Of a DNA stretch of 64,000 nt, positions 1 to 13,306 are shown piece by piece. The stretch is taken from contig CP021220.1 of NCBI GenBank assembly GCA_003999685.1, forward strand, positions 1,798,001 to 1,862,000. The letters run 5' to 3'. How positions within the stretch are numbered: the stretch's first letter is position 1; each line of letters opens with the position of its first letter. The DNA is from Taiwanofungus camphoratus. Its lineage: Eukaryota; Basidiomycota; Agaricomycetes; Polyporales; Taiwanofungaceae. The position numbers and the translations under genes are program-made. A model generated the notes under the pieces. The model saw only the letters and a list, made by a program, of their open reading frames with translations, searched no databases and had not been told where the DNA came from.

Positions 1-3000
1 AGGGCAAGACTATGCTTTACCAATTGAATCTGTGAACAAGTACAGGATCAAATTGCAACCAGATCGTATGTAAAACACTCATTTGTCCTCGAACAGTCCT
101 TATTCGTCCTCTATCATAGAGGGATTCGGCTATAGATGGTCGACTGCCATTCGATGGGAAGACCTTGTTTCGAAGCGAAGATTTCCTATTCGATGCCCTC
201 ATACTGATTCAAATGAGGCCGCATTTCGTTTCCAAGCGTGGGTAGAGACAGACGTGAGCGATCTCAACTCAAGGTGAGGCGGTCCACCATATTTCCAAAC
301 CCTATTGTTCTCAATTTATCGCAGGAAACTGCCGAAGATAACTCTCAAATTGCGTGCTCCCATCGAGTTGGAGAACTTGCTACCTTACAACTTGGAGTAT
401 CGGATCTATGACAAAGACACGGATCAGAATTGGCGGAGTTATCTCCGTAAAGGGGGTGTGATGCCTGTTCACTCCGTGGAGTTAGGTCATTTGATCCTTT
501 TGAACATTCATGTCCAGGATACAGGTAAGTTTGCCCCTTGTGAATTGCGCTGCTGTCATGAGATCCACCCATAATAGCCTTCAAGCAAAGCGACTTTGCC
601 ATCATCAACACGGACGGGAACTCGGATTTCGATACAGAAACTAGTCTGAGCTTGAGAGACACTCTGGATCGAAAACTGGACTTGAGACTCAACTATGTGT
701 ATGTTCAGATGACTCTAGATCCTGGCAGATGACTAACATCGAATCTGAAGCCGTCATCCTGACGCGGGGGGGTCTTTCAAGGTGCAAATTTACTGCCCCT
801 ACCTGATCATCAACAAGACCGGATTACCCTTTGCCGTGAGGCCATCTCGATCCACTCGAATGGGCTCGCAGGACGTTGCTGGAGAGACGAGATCAGGTGT
901 GCTTCCTTCAATCTCGATTAGATGACAATTCCGCTGAACCTTTTAAGACGTCCTTACAAGACCTATTCCGTTCAGTGAGGGCAGACCGCTATGTCTCCAA
1001 CACCTGAGACTAATTGCAGGTGAATTCAGTGTTATCTCATCCAAATGCCCAAGGCAAGGACTTCGTCTTTAAAGTCGGCGAGTCGATATGGTCTCAGGTA
1101 CAGTAGCTATGTCTTTGGTGAGGTGTGGTATTCAGCGAAGACCAAAATTTCTGCAGACTGTCAGCTTTGAGGCCCCCGCTGCCGACACACGACTAGTCAT
1201 CCCTTCGGACTCTCATAGGCCAGAAGAGATACATATTGGTCTCTCATGGTCAGAAGGACTAGGAAAATACAAAATGACCAAAGTGATTACGCTAACCCCA
1301 AGATTTATCATCAAGAATACTTTCTCAGAAGCACTATCCTTTCGTGAACACGGAGTTGCACCGCGAGGCCGCTTTACGCTCGGACCTGGCGAACGCTGTC
1401 CTTTACATTTTACCCGTGCAGGAGAGGAGAAACTTCTTACGCTCGCGCTCCCCGGCCTGAATGCTCAATGGCAAGGCTGAATGTTTTTCAATCCGATTCT
1501 GCCAGTATTCTCATGAGAACTTTGTAGGTCTGCACCCATCAATATGGAGGACATAGGTTCTGTACATTTCCGCCTCCAAGGTCCAGAAGGTCGTCCTATC
1601 ATGTACCTCTTGCGAGCCGATGTCAAGCTTCAAGGATCTACTATCTTTATCCTCCTGTCTGAATCGTCCGAAGGTTGGCCATTTACCATCGAGAACGACA
1701 GTGATTACTCTTTCACATTTTATCAGACGGTACGTTTGCCACTACTTGCTCAGTGCGTTCTGGCAGTTGATGATGTTGACAGGATCAGACTCGTCTCGAC
1801 GTCGAGCCTTCGACCAAATCTATTCCGGTGTATACTGTTCCAAAAAAATCGAAAGTGGACTACGCATGGGATTATCCGGCTGCTAGAGGGAAGAAAATAG
1901 TACTTGGGGTCAATAATTCGCGCCGCGCTGTTGATATTATGGAAATCGGCGATCTTATGCCTTTCAGATTCTTGGTACGTCGAGCGCATGTGGGGCGATC
2001 CGTTGTTTGGTTGATCATTAGATTAGGGGCGGCAGGGCATGAGAATCGTTTCCCTCGATGTCCGTGCTGAATCGCACAAGCAGGTGCTACGGATCACGGA
2101 TTACGTTGCCGAACGAAGTTTCTACAGGCCAAGATACAGTAGTTCTGTCTCTCTCGCACGACAAGATACCGTGAACAGCAGCCAAGAGGCCTTCGAAGCA
2201 GTTCAGGAGGAAATACACCCATCCTTGATAGTCTCTTTGGACTTCGAAGGCATCGGTCTCTCTCTAAGTAATCGAAAGCTGGTTGAAGTGGTTTATCTGT
2301 CCGTGAATAAACTCAAGTTCGAATACACAGACAGCACGATCTCTCAAGCCGTCAACTTGACCTGTGGCAGTGTGCAAATAGACAATCAGATGCATGATGC
2401 TCTCTTTCCCGTAGTCCTTCAACCGACGCCAATCTCGAAGGAAGCAAACGGTGTTGCCTCCCTTCCTACTGTTCAAGGCTCTGCTATATGGCTCAAAGAT
2501 AAAGGTATGGACCTCTTCTGCATCCCGAAATGGATCCCTAATCTTACTCCCGAGGCAGAACATGGAGTATTCTTTGTAAAATATTGTTCAGTCCTTCTGC
2601 AGGCGTTGACTGTGGAGGCAGATGAGGATTTTCTGTATGCCATCTATGATCTGACCAAAATTAAGGGCGCGTCATGGGAAGAAGACCAGGAGGAGTACGT
2701 CCATTCTCTCATGCTTTTCACGGGTCAGGTGCTCATGTAGTAATAAGTATACTCGTACAGCAGCCTGATGAAATAGTAGAGCCTCAGGGAACGTCAAGTG
2801 GCGAGGAGTTATACTTCGAAGTACTGGAGCTGCAGCCAATAAGGTTGTCCATCTCCTTTATGCGGACTGATGGAGTAAATGAAGAGAAGACGTGAGTTGT
2901 TGGCCTCGTGAGGGCGTTCTGCTGATATTGACCGTCTAGCAGCCTGGGTTATCAAAGTCCCCTTGCTGTCGTCATCAACGCTATCACCATGGCAGTAGGC

Positions 3001-4559
3001 AACATAAATGACGCATCTTTACAGATGAACGCTCTAGCGCTGAAGGATGTGCGTTTGACACTGCCAGACCTTCAGGGTCGAATAATGCATCATTACCGTC
3101 AAGAAGTCCTTCGTCAGCTATATCGCATCCTCGGCTCTGCCGACTTCTTCGGTAATCCTGTAGGGCTGTTCACCAACGTGAGCTCTGGAGTGGCGGATAT
3201 CTTTTATGAGCCTTTCAATGGTGTTGTCATGCATGGTGACTCAGAACTCGGCATGGGCATTGCGAAGGTAAAGATGACCTATTAGATGTTGCTTCGATCC
3301 TGATGTTTTTTAATTAGGGAGCGGCTAGCTTCGTAAAGAAAACTGTCTTTGGATTCTCAGATAGCATAACCAAGTTTACAAGTAGCGTTGGCAAAGGTGC
3401 CAGATTTTGGTTCTCGATCTGCTATCTGATTAAATCATGCCCGACTTAAATAGGACTGTCCGCAACGACTTTCGACTCCGAATATCAGCTACGTCGGAGA
3501 ATGGATCAAAGGCGCAATCGGCCTCGTCATGCCATGTAAGCTCTTTGCTCCTGGAAATTGAATGCTATCCTTATGCTATGTAGATATGGTGTCACTGCAG
3601 GAGCGGGAGCACTGGCTAACAGCGTGGTTAGCGGGGTAGAGGGTGTTGTGGTAAGCTCGAATCCAGTCTTCGTCCTTCTCTGGGGCCTTGATGCCGGTTT
3701 TAGATGAAACCGTTAGAAGGAGCAGAGTCGGAAGGGGCAAAGGGTTTCTTTAAAGGGGTAGGAAAGGGTTTGATAGGGTCAGGTTGCCTCCAACGAATTT
3801 ATAAAGCTCCTGCTGACAATAAGTAACATAAACAGCGCAGTTACCAAGCCTGTGGTTGGAGTATTCGATTTTGCTTCCAACTTCAGCGAAGGTTAGTCTT
3901 GCGGAATGCATAACAAGGATGAAACTGATTCACCACAGGTATCCGGAATACCACGACCGTCTTCGATAATCCTGCACGAGATCGGATGAGACTTGTAAGT
4001 ATTCAATGTATTTTTTATACAACTGACGAAGTTGAGTCACTCGCCCTCAATACAGCCTCGTCTGGTTCCTGCTGATGGTGTTCTCGTGGTAAGTATCTTG
4101 TGAACCGTATGGTGGCAGACTCTTGTCTCAACTTTCCAACAGCCTTATTCTGATCGTGAAGCACTCGGACAATATTGGATGAAGGATCTCAATAATGGAG
4201 CATATCGTCAAGAATCCTATATTGCGCATATCAGTGAGCAGCATCATCATTCTGGTCCCGACTGTTGAATGAAAGTCACTATTTACATAGATCTTCCTGG
4301 AGGAGACAACGTAGTCCTTCTCACCGCATCCGGGGTTCTGTCTTTTTGGTCTAACCAGCTTCGCACGGATTGGGAGCTACCCTTCACTCTTGTTCAAGGA
4401 GTCACCGTAGAAGACACGGGATTAAGATTTGCCCACAAGGCGGGCAAAGAGCATGACAAGTTCATCTATATACCGGACAAAAACTCGCAGACGTGGTTCT
4501 TTAGCCAAATTGCATCAGTTGTCAAAGCCTTCAATGCTCGACGGCGGATGGACTCATAA
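1..4559 (+). CDS. VPS13: VPS13-family lipid transfer protein, C-terminal part (5' end outside window)
   Basis: This is the 3' portion of a VPS13 gene; the N-terminal chorein region lies off the left edge. VPS13 proteins are long hydrophobic-groove bridges that move lipids between membranes at contact sites. Roughly 1-1975 encodes the adaptor-binding (SHR-BD/VAB) region, with segments such as NLEYRIYDKD and FEAPAADTRLVIPSDS. About 2036-3285 encodes the region leading into the ATG2-like C-terminal domain (ALTVEADEDFL, LYRILGSADFFGNPVGLF). From 3319 to 4250 several short exons give the glycine-rich amphipathic ATG_C segment (GKGLIG, FDFASNFSEG). The last exon, 4269-4559, looks like the terminal PH-like domain and ends RRRMDS. 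Exons near the start: 1-65, 120-273, 325-524, 578-698, 751-896, 948-974, 1030-1097, 1157-1470, 1528-1729, 1783-1974, 2036 onward. The intron 1471-1527 needs a GC donor. Not every middle exon was resolved. Confidence 0.9.
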
Positions 4560-4794
4560 AGTAGATATACCCTCGACGATCAAACTAAAATGTATTGGTA
4601 GCTATTCTAATGCGCATAATTGTGCTGTGCAGATAAAAATGTTTTGGTAATTGAACGTATGGCTGAATGATCACCTCATCAAATGCATCGGAGGTGATGC
4701 GAGGTCTAGAAATATGACAAATAAACTAAGCAAATGAGGGAAGTGTATAAAGTGAATGAATAAATACGGCTCAAGACGAATGGTAAAAGGGAAT

Positions 4795-7700
4795 TCATGA
4801 GCTACCGACAGTCGGACGGGCCGTAAGGACAGTGTCCCCACTTGCCGTTGTATCTCGACGAACTTTCGATTCGGTCGCTGTGCTGGTACTTGAGTTACGT
4901 TCTCTACCTTGGGGAGTCAGGGCATGGAAGTCTTCATGGAAATACTTGTCCATGGCAGTCGGCGTTCCCTGTTCGCTATCACTGGCATGGTACGTTCTGA
5001 CAGAGATGCTCTCAAAGCTTCCATAACTACCCCTAGGACTGGTGGAATACGCGCTCTGGAAGTCTGTCTCCTCATCATCCGTAGTAGCACTGGCTCCCAA
5101 AGAGAGCGAGGGCGTGGTTGGGGTGATCATACTAGGAGACGTAGGCCGGGTGGCGCTTAGAGACACCGTCGATGGGATCCTGCGCAGAACAGGTATATCA
5201 AGTGTCTGCTTGGTGGGGGTATCATCCGATTGGACATTGAGTTGGATGTGATCCTTTTTACTGTCCTCGGCGATGCGAGAGATATTCGGCGCATCTGAAG
5301 AGACTGGAACGGATGCGCCCTGGAAGCTTGCTGAGCTGTGACCAGTCCCTGGTGGTGATACGGTAAAGTTTCTCCGGTCTTTTGTAGTCTTGTGCCTGCT
5401 GGACGGCCGGCCGCTTCTCGAAATACGGGATCGCAGCGCCTTAGTAGACTCCGACAGATCACTCTCGCTCATCTGACTTTCTGACGAACGTCGTTGGGCA
5501 TCTGCCGCCAATGCCGACTCAAGCTGGTACAAAAAACTCTCATCAAAAAAATCGAATAATGGTCCAGATATCCCGAATACGAACCTTGCGCTGAATCTGG
5601 ATCACCTTCTGTGCTATCTTGTCGCTCTTCTGACTGATACCCTCGTCCATGGCCATCATCCCATCTTGAGGCAGATCACTGTGACTGGCTGAGAAGCGCT
5701 TCTTCTTTGGATGCAACTCTTCTTCCTCGTCTTCCTCCGGCACAGTACCCGTGGGTAGGCCGATCTTCCCCACATCGTCCCTGTTCTCATCCTCGTACGA
5801 CTCTGCCAAAGTCGACTCCGTGCTGAACGACCGCAGCCCTCTCGAGCGTTCGCTCGGCCGGCGATAAGTACTAGGCGCAGACCTCGAAGACATGCGGCTA
5901 CTCGGACGGGAACCGTAGTCCGATTCGTCCATGTCTACCGCCATGGAGGCTAAAGCACGTTCGATCTGCGCCTCGACCTCTGCGATCATCTCAGCACGCT
6001 CCTCCTCCATCTTTTCCATCATCTGCTTCATCTTCTCGAGCTCCGAGAGAGCGTCCTTATGTGCACTCTCTGTTTCCTTCAATTCTGACAAAGGTCACAT
6101 GTGTTAAATGATAATATAAACACAGTGCATCTGTCCACTCACGAGTTTGGAGCTTGGTCTTCTCGGCAGCTGTCATCGTGATCACGCTTGACAGCCTCTT
6201 GGTCTCTCTCTGCTCCTTGTTGATCTTCGTCCTAAGCTCGCCTGCCTCCATGCTCAGCTTTTCCGCATACTGCTCGAACGTAACGAACTTGTCGCGCCAC
6301 AGATCCGACTCAGTCATGAGGAAGTTGAGCCTGCGCGAGAGCCGCCCGATTTTAGTCTCCAAGTCATCACGGGCATCAACGAACGCGGTTGCGCGCTTGC
6401 GAATCGACAATTGGATATGTTGCTCCGCGAGCGTGAGCCGAGGGAGAGGGCGCACAGATCCAAAGGAGCTGATACGTTTCAGCAAGGACGGCTTCTTCAT
6501 CTAAAGTACACAGAAGACGATTCAGAATACGCCTAAAGTAGACACTAAATTATTAACGCACTCTGTCCGCGAGCACGCTATCAAACGCCTGTATGATGCG
6601 GGTGGAGTGCCACCACTCAGGCGGCTTCACCATGTCTGCGACAGCAGTCGACGCGGAGCCTCTCTTGGCCTGAATTTTGCAGACCGGCCTGAACCTTCCC
6701 GCAGGGAACGCTTCTTTGAACTCGCTATAAAATCCCCTTGAGTGGATGCCAAGACAGGAAACAAAAATCGTACACACCTCGGAACACAATGATCAGGGTG
6801 ATAGTGGGGCTCGAACGCAGCGAGCAGTTTCTGCCTGTACCTGTCGCGTTGCTGCTTGGAGGATACAACACCCGGAGGTGGAGCGGGGCAGTTCAAATAG
6901 TTGATGTCCCTATGAGCATGCATGAGGCCCGGTGACGACGAATGCTGCTCAAAAATGAATTCACTCACAAGTCGACAATACAGACTTCAGCGGGCGCTCG
7001 GACGCAGTATCGGGCCTCGGTCGCAAGACCCATGATCCAGGGACCCGGATCATCGACATAGATCTTTGCGTCACGACTATGCACAGTGGGAAGCGCCACG
7101 CCATTCCATCCGCGCAGCTCGACAAGATACTTGATCGTCATCACCGCAATACCGAGGATGGCGGGGTGCCGTGAGAAGAACAAGATGCGCCCCGTGGGGG
7201 CGAGTGCGATCTGTAATCAAGTGATTGAGTACCATCAAGATCATTGATGAGATGCTGCACCATCAGTTACCTCGCATATAGTCAAGATGTTGTCGATGTT
7301 CAAACATTTGAAGAGCGGCCACATCGTGAAATTGACGTCAACCAGTCCGCGTCCGAAGTCCAGACCGCCGGGGAAACGCGCCACGACCTCCAAGTTTGTT
7401 TCCGAATGACCGATTGTATGCATGCTGGACGCAGAGGATGCGTCGAGACGGACAAGCTCGCCGGGGCGTGGGGCAGGGTGCGAGAGGATCTTGCTGATCT
7501 GCAGCGTGTGCGACTGGACATCTTTGGAGAACCGTGCCCAAGAGAGGGTAAGGTAGTCGCGCATAAGGTCGTAGATCGGGTGCCGCGATACCAGCGCTGT
7601 AGCGATCATAGTCAGCTTGGGTCGCAGAAGCGGACCAGGAAAGCTCACTGAGTGCATATGGGAGCCAGAACACGGTATCACCAGGCAAGAACAGCGTGCT

Positions 7701-9300
7701 CTCACCCGGGGTATGCCCGACGGTGCTCGCGACTTCAAAGTCGCTCTCGCTGACCGCGCCGCCCTCCCCGTCCGTCTCGCCATCCGCGTCCGTCTCCACA
7801 TCCGTGCCCGCACCCGCCGCCCACGGGACACGCGCGCTCATCTTCGTGCGGCGGCGCGCCTGCGCGCTCGGGTCGGCGCCCGCGTGGCCCTTCATGCGCG
7901 CGGTGACGAGGCTCTGCGCGGACTCCTTGCGCGAGCGGCCCGCCTCGAGCGTGCGGCGAATCGCGGCGGTGCGCTCCGCGTCCGCGTGCGACCACACGGT
8001 GAGGCACACGCCGTGGTACGTGAGCATGCTGCTCGCGCTCGGCTTCATGTCTGGGGCGGCACGCGGCGCGGCGCCGTGCGCATGTGGCGTGAGGATCGAC
8101 GGGCCGAGGTATGTGGACGAGGGGCGCGCGCGCACGAAGGGGTCGTCTGTGTACGGGTACGGGAAGGAGACGATGGACGAGTGCGGGTCCGTGGTCGTGG
8201 TGAGCACGGACGCGCGGAGGATGTCGCTGGACGCGGAGGGCGCGAGCGGCGTGGAGGGCGCGGGGAGCGTGAACGTGAACGTGTGCACGGTCGACGCCGG
8301 CTGCAGCGTCGAGGCGACGATCTCGACCTCGCGCGGGAAGGACAGCTGCGGGCACGGGCGGCGGGTCAGCGGGAGCCGAGTAGGATGGGCGCCGGTGTGT
8401 ACGTACCTTGAGCGCCTTCGAGAGCATCTTGCCCACCTCCTGCTTGCTCAGGTGGCCCGAGCTGCTGAAGACGGGCGTGTCCTCCGTCTTGCCCTTCTTC
8501 TTGCGCTTGCCACCGCCCGCGCCGGGGCTGACTGTGCTGCCCAAGACCTCTGGCCTCCACCACCTGCCCACGGCGCTGTCGCTGTGGTGCAGGCCCAGCA
8601 CCGAATCGGGATCGGCGAGGGTCCAAGTGTGCGGGCTTTTCGGGAGGCCGGAGACGACATAGAGCGACGCCAGGGGGATGGAGGGGCCTGTCGCAGGGGG
8701 AGGCGCACTGACGACGGCGGTGGGGGGTGCTGAGCGGGCGGACGCGAGAGACGTGCGGTTGGAGGCGGGGATGGGCTCCATTTCCTTGCGGTGCCGGATG
8801 CCAAGCACGCGGGACGCCTTGTCTGGGCGCGACACGACGGCGGTGGAGTCTGGGCTGGGGTGGTCGACGGTTACGTAGTCGAGGTCGTCGATGGGGTCGT
8901 CGGCGAGGGCGCTCTGGTAGCTAGCGGTGCTCTCGCCGGTGGTGGAGGGGGCGGTGTTGCGGTTGGAGCTGCTGCCGTTGAGATGGTTGTGGTTGTTGTT
9001 TGAGTTTGACGCGGCGGAAATGGTGATGATCGGGTCAGGCGCTGGGATCGGGCGCGGGGCGCGGGTCGTATTTGGCCTGGCCTGGTCAGTCTTGCTGAAT
9101 GTGCTCGCAGCGGACCTGAGGCTGAGATTGGACTTTGGGGTGGGCTTGCGAGAGAGCGGGGACGGGAGGAGGCCGGTGCGGGAGCCCTGGTTGCCTTCCT
9201 CGTCTGACCAGCACGACTTGAGTATTTTCTCGCCGATCAGGGGAGTTGCTGAGACAGCCAGGGGCTGCACGGGAGCATTGGCCCTGGTGCGAGCGTGCAT
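4795..9300 (-). CDS. DENN-domain protein (Rab GEF-like) with C-terminal coiled coil
   Basis: Nine exons (9300-8407, 8345-7649, 7596-7271, 7210-6969, 6909-6778, 6724-6562, 6500-6143, 6084-5585, 5523-4795) join to 4041 nt, 1346 residues. The N-terminus is Ser/Pro-rich and probably disordered. The uDENN part includes SMLTYHGVCLTVWSHAD. The cDENN core includes RILFFSRHPAILGIAVMTIK and LVELRGWNGVALP. A dDENN-like part follows, then a coiled coil (LSELEKMKQMMEKMEEERAE) and a Ser-rich tail. DENN proteins usually act as guanine nucleotide exchange factors for Rab GTPases on endomembranes; the Rab partner cannot be read from sequence. The start is the first ATG of exon 1. The gene converges with VPS13, with 235 bp between the stops. 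GC content rises in the N-terminal half, as in other disordered segments of this window. Confidence 0.82.
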
Positions 9301-11113
9301 GGGAGAGAATAGAATGTGCTAGGGGAAAAGAGAACAGAACAGGGAGCGGGCAGAGGAAGAAGAAGAGGAAGAGGGTAAATGAGCGTGGGCCGTAGAGGCG
9401 CGGTGGAGAGTGGAGCGAAGAACGAGTTGGCCGAGGACGCGCTGTCTGGTGCACGCAACATGGCCAACTACTAATTGGCGGTGAGAACGTTCACCCTGCC
9501 CTTCGCCTGCTCAGATCCAGATTCAGGCGCGCGCCATCTCTCACGCTCGCCTATTTCCGCTGTCCGCATGCTGTATTGTCCTTCATAAACTACCAGAAAT
9601 TGGCTTTTGAGAGCGGTGGGATCAGCCGGCGCACAAGGCTACCAGGATGGTGCGATGGAACGGTGAAATTCTGGCTGTCTGAAGAGGGGCCAGCGATGGC
9701 AATCGACCTCCCAAGAGAGATTCGCGGTCACGTGGTGCGACGCGAGAAGCCTGCGTTAGGCCAGGGATTGCCCACGTGGGACACTCCTTACCCGGCAGTC
9801 CAAATTGCCCGAAGCGGCCAAGCGCCCCGACGCCCGACGTCTGTCAGTGTCCGCTGTCCGCTGCTCACTGCGCCACCCCACACGCTGTCCCACATTCTCA
9901 TTTCAAACTGGACAGCCGCCTCGCATGAATCCCCTGTCGACGCCCGTGCCCTGCAACAACCAACGGTCTGCCATCGCCATTTACTTGTGACACCCTCATT
10001 ACTTATTCAGCGGCCATCAAATTACTTACATACACCCTCTCCACTAGGCCTATGCAAGCAACCGCCATACCTCCGCCAGTCCGCCGCGCAGGGAATCCGA
10101 CTGGTCACTGCAATGTTGCCTGACCCTCGTTTCAGCCCCTTGTTGCCCATGGGGATAATACCACCGCATCCACCCACTTCCCAGAATATACGCTCTTCTT
10201 TCTGGGAGATCCATAGTCCAAACCGCAGGCCTGTCTCGCTGCGCCCCGCGGCGTTGAGCTTTCAGGGAGGCAAGCCGCTACTCGTACCTGATCGACCTTG
10301 ACACCCAAGATCATGATCCTGCGTCGCCTTTTCCGACCGCCTTTCTGACTGCCACCATTCACTTATCTCGCGCTCCCGAACAACCAAGTTATCGCAGCGC
10401 TTCTGGCGCCCATGTCCGAGGTTCTCCCTCGTCTTCCCCTTCTGCCACTGACGCTTCTGCTTCCCTCCACAGTCGTCCCCAAGTTCTTGTATCACAATCC
10501 CACACTGAACCAGATGGTGCAGCCCCTTCGCAGCGTTCTCGTGACTGCCATGGCGCTATATAGCACCCCCCGGGCCCTGGAGACGGTGTCGTCTTCCAAT
10601 CTTCCATCCTTCTCAGTGCGGGCAACGCTATACGCATACTAGCATCGCGCTCTCTTCTTCCATCCTTCTCGCAGGACACGACCGCATTGGTCCTGCAAGA
10701 TCAGCCTGCTTTTCGTCGCGACGCCCCTTTGTCCAAGAACTCGCAGGGTCAGCTGCTGATGGGGCCCACCTTGTTATTGGTAACTCTCACTGCCAGGCCT
10801 TGTCTCCATTTGAGCTGTGTGATGGGTGATAACGCCACATCCCCGAGTCGCTGCTCCTTTCTAACATAGTCAGGTTCAACCCCTGACTTCAATAGTAGTG
10901 TACATCGACCTCATCATACTTGGTTACTGTCACCCCGCTACATCCCGTTCTGCGTTAGACCACGATGACGTTCTGTCCAGTAATTCCATGTATGTATAAA
11001 GTCTGGTCCCCAATGCGAAACGAAGCCGTCAAACGAAGAAAGTGCGAGATGGCTCCTTATATACAAAATGTGTAAAGGTCCAGACTGTCGCTGTCGCATA
11101 AATAAGATGCAGA
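9301..11113. other. Intergenic region, no supported gene
   Basis: About 1.8 kb between the 5' end of the DENN gene and the 3' end of the NIPA-like transporter. It presumably contains the DENN promoter and leader, immediately right of 9300, and the transporter 3' UTR. Open frames on the + strand near 9576-10301 have no recognisable domain, low-complexity composition and no convincing splice structure, so I do not call a gene. Confidence 0.5.
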
Positions 11114-13306
11114 TCATCGTCGCACCGCCGTGAACACGTCGTGCAACCACTTCCACCGCCCCTTCGGCCGGGCCTTGCCAGGCCCAGGCAACAACGCACC
11201 CGTAGGCGCCCCTTCCCCGCCCTCTCGCCTTCCATACTCGTCCCCATGCTGTCCTGCATCCAAGCTCGCCACAGATCCATCGCTCACGACCCTCCTTGTG
11301 CTCCTCCTGCTCCCGCCCTCCTCGTCCCCAATCAGGCTCTCCCTCCCGCCCGCCGTCACCCGCCGCCTACGCTCCTTCGGCACGAGCGCGAACCCGGGGC
11401 TCACGGGCGACAGCCCGATCGAGAACCCGCCCAGCGCAGACGCGCTCGGCGACAGCGGGTTCGGAAACGGCGCGGGCGGCGGGCTCTGCGGCGCCGCGAG
11501 CGTCGTGCGGCGGCGGGCGCGGACAGAGTCCGTCAGGCCCGTTGGGCTCGTCGCGGCGTACGATGACCGCGAGCGGCGCGGCGACGGCGTGTGCAGAGCG
11601 GGCTCGGTGAGCGGCCGGGCGCGGGCGGGGAACGTCGCGGAGGTGGGCGAGGCGGAGGCGCGCGGGGGCGTCACGGGCGTCGGGGGCTGCGTGACGACGC
11701 GCAGGTCGGGCGTGACGCGGCCCATGCCTATTTGCTCGCTTTGTGCGTCCGTGGAGCTTGGCAGCGTCCGCGAGCGCCGGCGGGCATACATCGGGAGCGG
11801 CTCGTCCTCGTACGCCGCATGCTCGTCTTCGTCCTCCGACAGCAGCTCACCCTCGTCCTCACTAGCAACATCTTGCTCATCTTCGGCCCAGGTAGCAATG
11901 TCGATGCTGTACCCTCCAGTCGGCGGGGAGCTGACGACCCATACACCTGCCAGAAGCACAGATATTCCAACGATAACGAAAATGAGTTGTGTAGTGGAGA
12001 GCAGAGCGAACTGGTCGAAGTAGACGAGCCCATTCAGGATCGAGGACAAGTTGTAGAGGCAGAACGAAACTAAATATGATGTCAGACTTCTTCCACGTTG
12101 ATTGAAGGCGACAGCACCACTCACGAGGACAGACCAGCGTTGGATCAGCCAAAATAAGACTCTTGTGCATATACCACAACTGCAGCAGTGCACAGACTCC
12201 CAAGCTGAGGATGAGCACCCAAGCCTGCCACCGCCAGAATTGGTTATTGCCACCGATGGTAAGCACTAGTAGTTCCACGCCGCTCTTCGCGAACAGGAGG
12301 CACATGCCAGATATGATGCCCGAAAAGGAGGCGTACGACGAGGCAAGGAGAAGAGGGGTGCGCGTCGATTTGGGTATAAAAGGAATCTTTCCAGATAGAA
12401 GGGAGCTCCCAGAAATCGTCCTAGACGGGGAAGGAGACTTGGAGCGCGAGTGGGAGTGTGGTTTACGGTCGAGGAGGGGTGTCCGTTCACTATGTTCGAT
12501 GACATGAGAAGCTGTCGTCGCTGTCGTAAAGATGGAAGGCTGTGACGTTGGTGTTATGAGGGGTGAAAGAGGGGGGGAAACGTCGGGAAGTGATACACGG
12601 CGGGTATAGGAGTATTCTGCTATATGGGTCTGCATGCCGAGCTTTAGCGGACGCGGTAACATAATCTGGAGAACCCACTTACAATGATGAGGCATACGAC
12701 AGTAAAGATTCCTAGGAGAGAGAAGTATGCTACGAAGAGTGGTCGGTTGAAGAGTCGCAGTAAGTCTTCAAGAGAGTGGGTAGGTTCGGGCACTGTGCCG
12801 AAGACAGCGATGAGGATGGCGCCGCCCGCGATGAGCAGTGTACCAAGAAACATCCATATTGAGAAGACATCTCCGAGGATAATACGGGCAAAGAATGCGT
12901 TCCACAACAGCGAAACGGCGCCTAGAGGCGCGAGGATGACAACTGGTAAGGATGCGATCTGGAAGATGGATCCGAAGAGATTGGTAGAGATGAAGATTGC
13001 TGCACACAAACAGCATCAGTATCTGTAAACTACGCATGACGTCCAGCGCACCGAATCCCAGCAACCAAAGCCTGCACCAGAGTCAATCTGCGAACTTGCG
13101 GAAACGAGACAGCGTGCAACTCACGGTCTCCGATGTTCCACTCTCCTCTCTTCCTCCGGTAAAGATTGGTTCAGCACATGGCTCTTCCGTTGGATTGTTA
13201 GCCCAAGAGACTGAATGAACGATGCTAACAGGCCAACGGTGATGCCAACTGGAATTGAAATTTGGGTATCGCCATCGTAGTCGCCGGCCATGAAATTCAT
13301 GAACAT
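11114..13306 (-). CDS. NIPA-family (DUF803) magnesium transporter with long cytosolic tail
   Basis: Five exons (13306-13125, 13071-13052, 12999-12683, 12629-12125, 12069-11114) give 1980 nt, 659 residues. The membrane core matches the NIPA/DUF803 family, relatives of EamA-type carriers: IPVGITVGLLASFIQSLGLT, SNLFG-like STNLFGSIFQIASLPVVIL, LAPLGAVSLLWNAFFARIIL and LSFCLYNLSSILNGLVYFDQ. NIPA proteins move Mg2+ across plasma or endosomal membranes. Exon 2 is only 20 nt. A loop of about 90 Ser/Pro-rich residues (RTPLLDRKP, SRSKSPSPS) splits the helices. After the last helix comes a charged, probably disordered tail of roughly 300 residues with an acidic run (DEGELLSEDEDEHAAYEDE) and arginine-rich stretches. 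The start at 13306 is the first ATG in frame, leaving about 230 bp to the divergent gene at 13537. Confidence 0.86.

Noticed and set aside
7735-8411. Long open frames opposite and alongside the DENN gene
   Set aside because: Arg/Ala/His-rich shadows produced by GC-rich coding DNA of the real exon in another frame.
9576-10301. 241-residue + strand open frame
   Set aside because: Pro-rich composition in a GC-rich intergenic stretch, no domain, no splice support.
10868-10885. GGTTCAACCCC resembling a tRNA B box
   Set aside because: No A box or acceptor stem pairing upstream; likely chance.
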